A program made the translations under genes and the position numbers. Shown here in pieces: positions 5,273 through 5,535 of a stretch of 5,535 nucleotides of DNA. Where the stretch lies: NCBI GenBank assembly GCA_902797925.1, contig CADBUT010000215.1, positions 1 to 5,535 on the forward strand, read 5' to 3'. Numbering within the stretch: the first letter of the stretch is position 1; every line of letters starts with the position of its first letter. The notes under the pieces were generated by a model. It was not told the DNA's origin, ran no database searches, and saw only the letters and a list, made by a program, of their open reading frames with translations. The stretch comes from an uncultured Spirochaetaceae bacterium (lineage in GTDB: Bacteria; Spirochaetota; Spirochaetia; Treponematales; Treponemataceae).

Positions 5273-5535
5273 ATGCCTGTAGACAAGCACGAATCGCCGC
5301 ATATTATTTCGTATGTGTTTGAAATTGACAAAGCAATACGGAATGGCGAATATCCGAATGCTAACAAGATGAACAAAAAGATGGGCTGGACAATCAGCCG
5401 GAGCACTTTTTTGCGTTATATGGATATTCTGCGTGATACTTACAATGCGCCGGTTGAGTTCGACTATAAAAAGAACGGCTATTTTTACACCGACAACACA
5501 TATTTTATTCAGCAGGTAATGCTCAAAGAAGGCGA
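5273..5535 (+). CDS. Helix-turn-helix regulator resembling the N-terminus of WYL-domain proteins (3' end outside the window)
   Basis: The first 87 residues are present and the frame is open at the window end. The pattern IRNGEYPNANKMNKKMGWTI (22-41) then SRSTFLRYMDILRDTYNAPVEFD (42-64) and KKNGYFYTDNTYFI (66-79) is that of the winged-helix DNA-binding region that precedes a WYL ligand-sensing domain. The segment STFLRYMDILRD is the probable recognition helix. WYL regulators often control defence genes and respond to nucleic acid or nucleotide ligands. The start is clear: AAGGAG at 5261-5266 lies 6 nt before the ATG. It is divergent from the SIMPL operon with 139 bp between them, so it may regulate both itself and that operon. 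The WYL domain itself is outside the window, so the family call rests on the N-terminus only. Confidence 0.8.
   Translation, partial: MPVDKHESPHIISYVFEIDKAIRNGEYPNANKMNKKMGWTISRSTFLRYMDILRDTYNAPVEFDYKKNGYFYTDNTYFIQQVMLKEG

Overview
The window looks like an accessory, defence-flavoured segment of an AT-leaning bacterial chromosome. Strong AAGGAG/GGAGG ribosome sites about 6 nt before several starts, moderate GC and the general look of the proteins fit a host-associated spirochaete such as a gut or rumen Treponema. That assignment is inference, and a Bacillota host is not excluded.

Left part (2-2355, + strand). The window opens inside a large MmeI-like (type IIG restriction-modification) DNA methyltransferase gene. 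Motif I (DPACGSGNF), motif IV (NPPF), the target-recognition region and the C-terminal tail are all legible in one reading frame. A single in-frame TAA at 728-730 separates motif I from motif IV, so the gene is probably broken (or carries a sequencing error or recoding site). Its stop overlaps by 4 bp the start of a small XRE-type helix-turn-helix protein that resembles the antitoxin half of a toxin-antitoxin pair, with no toxin next to it.

Middle (2356-2932). There is no convincing gene here. After a hairpin just past the XRE stop, the space is filled by a degenerate tandem array of about 22 units with a 22-bp period (2363-2848). It drifts from an AGCTTATTAGAATAATC-like unit to a TTTATCC-containing unit and ends in nested perfect inverted repeats.

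Right part (2933-5133, - strand). Four genes are read right to left as a likely operon: a SIMPL-domain (DUF541) protein without signal peptide, a 303-aa protein with an EVE/PUA-like N-terminal domain and an unrecognised C-terminal domain, an unrecognised 126-aa protein, and a 33-aa small hydrophobic protein with a very good ribosome site. Divergent from them (5273 to the window end, + strand) begins a helix-turn-helix protein resembling the N-terminus of WYL-domain regulators. The 139-bp space between carries TATAAT boxes in both directions and a small dyad.

Taken together, a DNA-modification enzyme, a possible modified-base reader (EVE-like), a WYL-type regulator and small orphan proteins sit close together. 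The divergent WYL-like gene plus the SIMPL/EVE-like/126-aa/33-aa operon is the best candidate for an undescribed unit, but no function is proven by the sequence.
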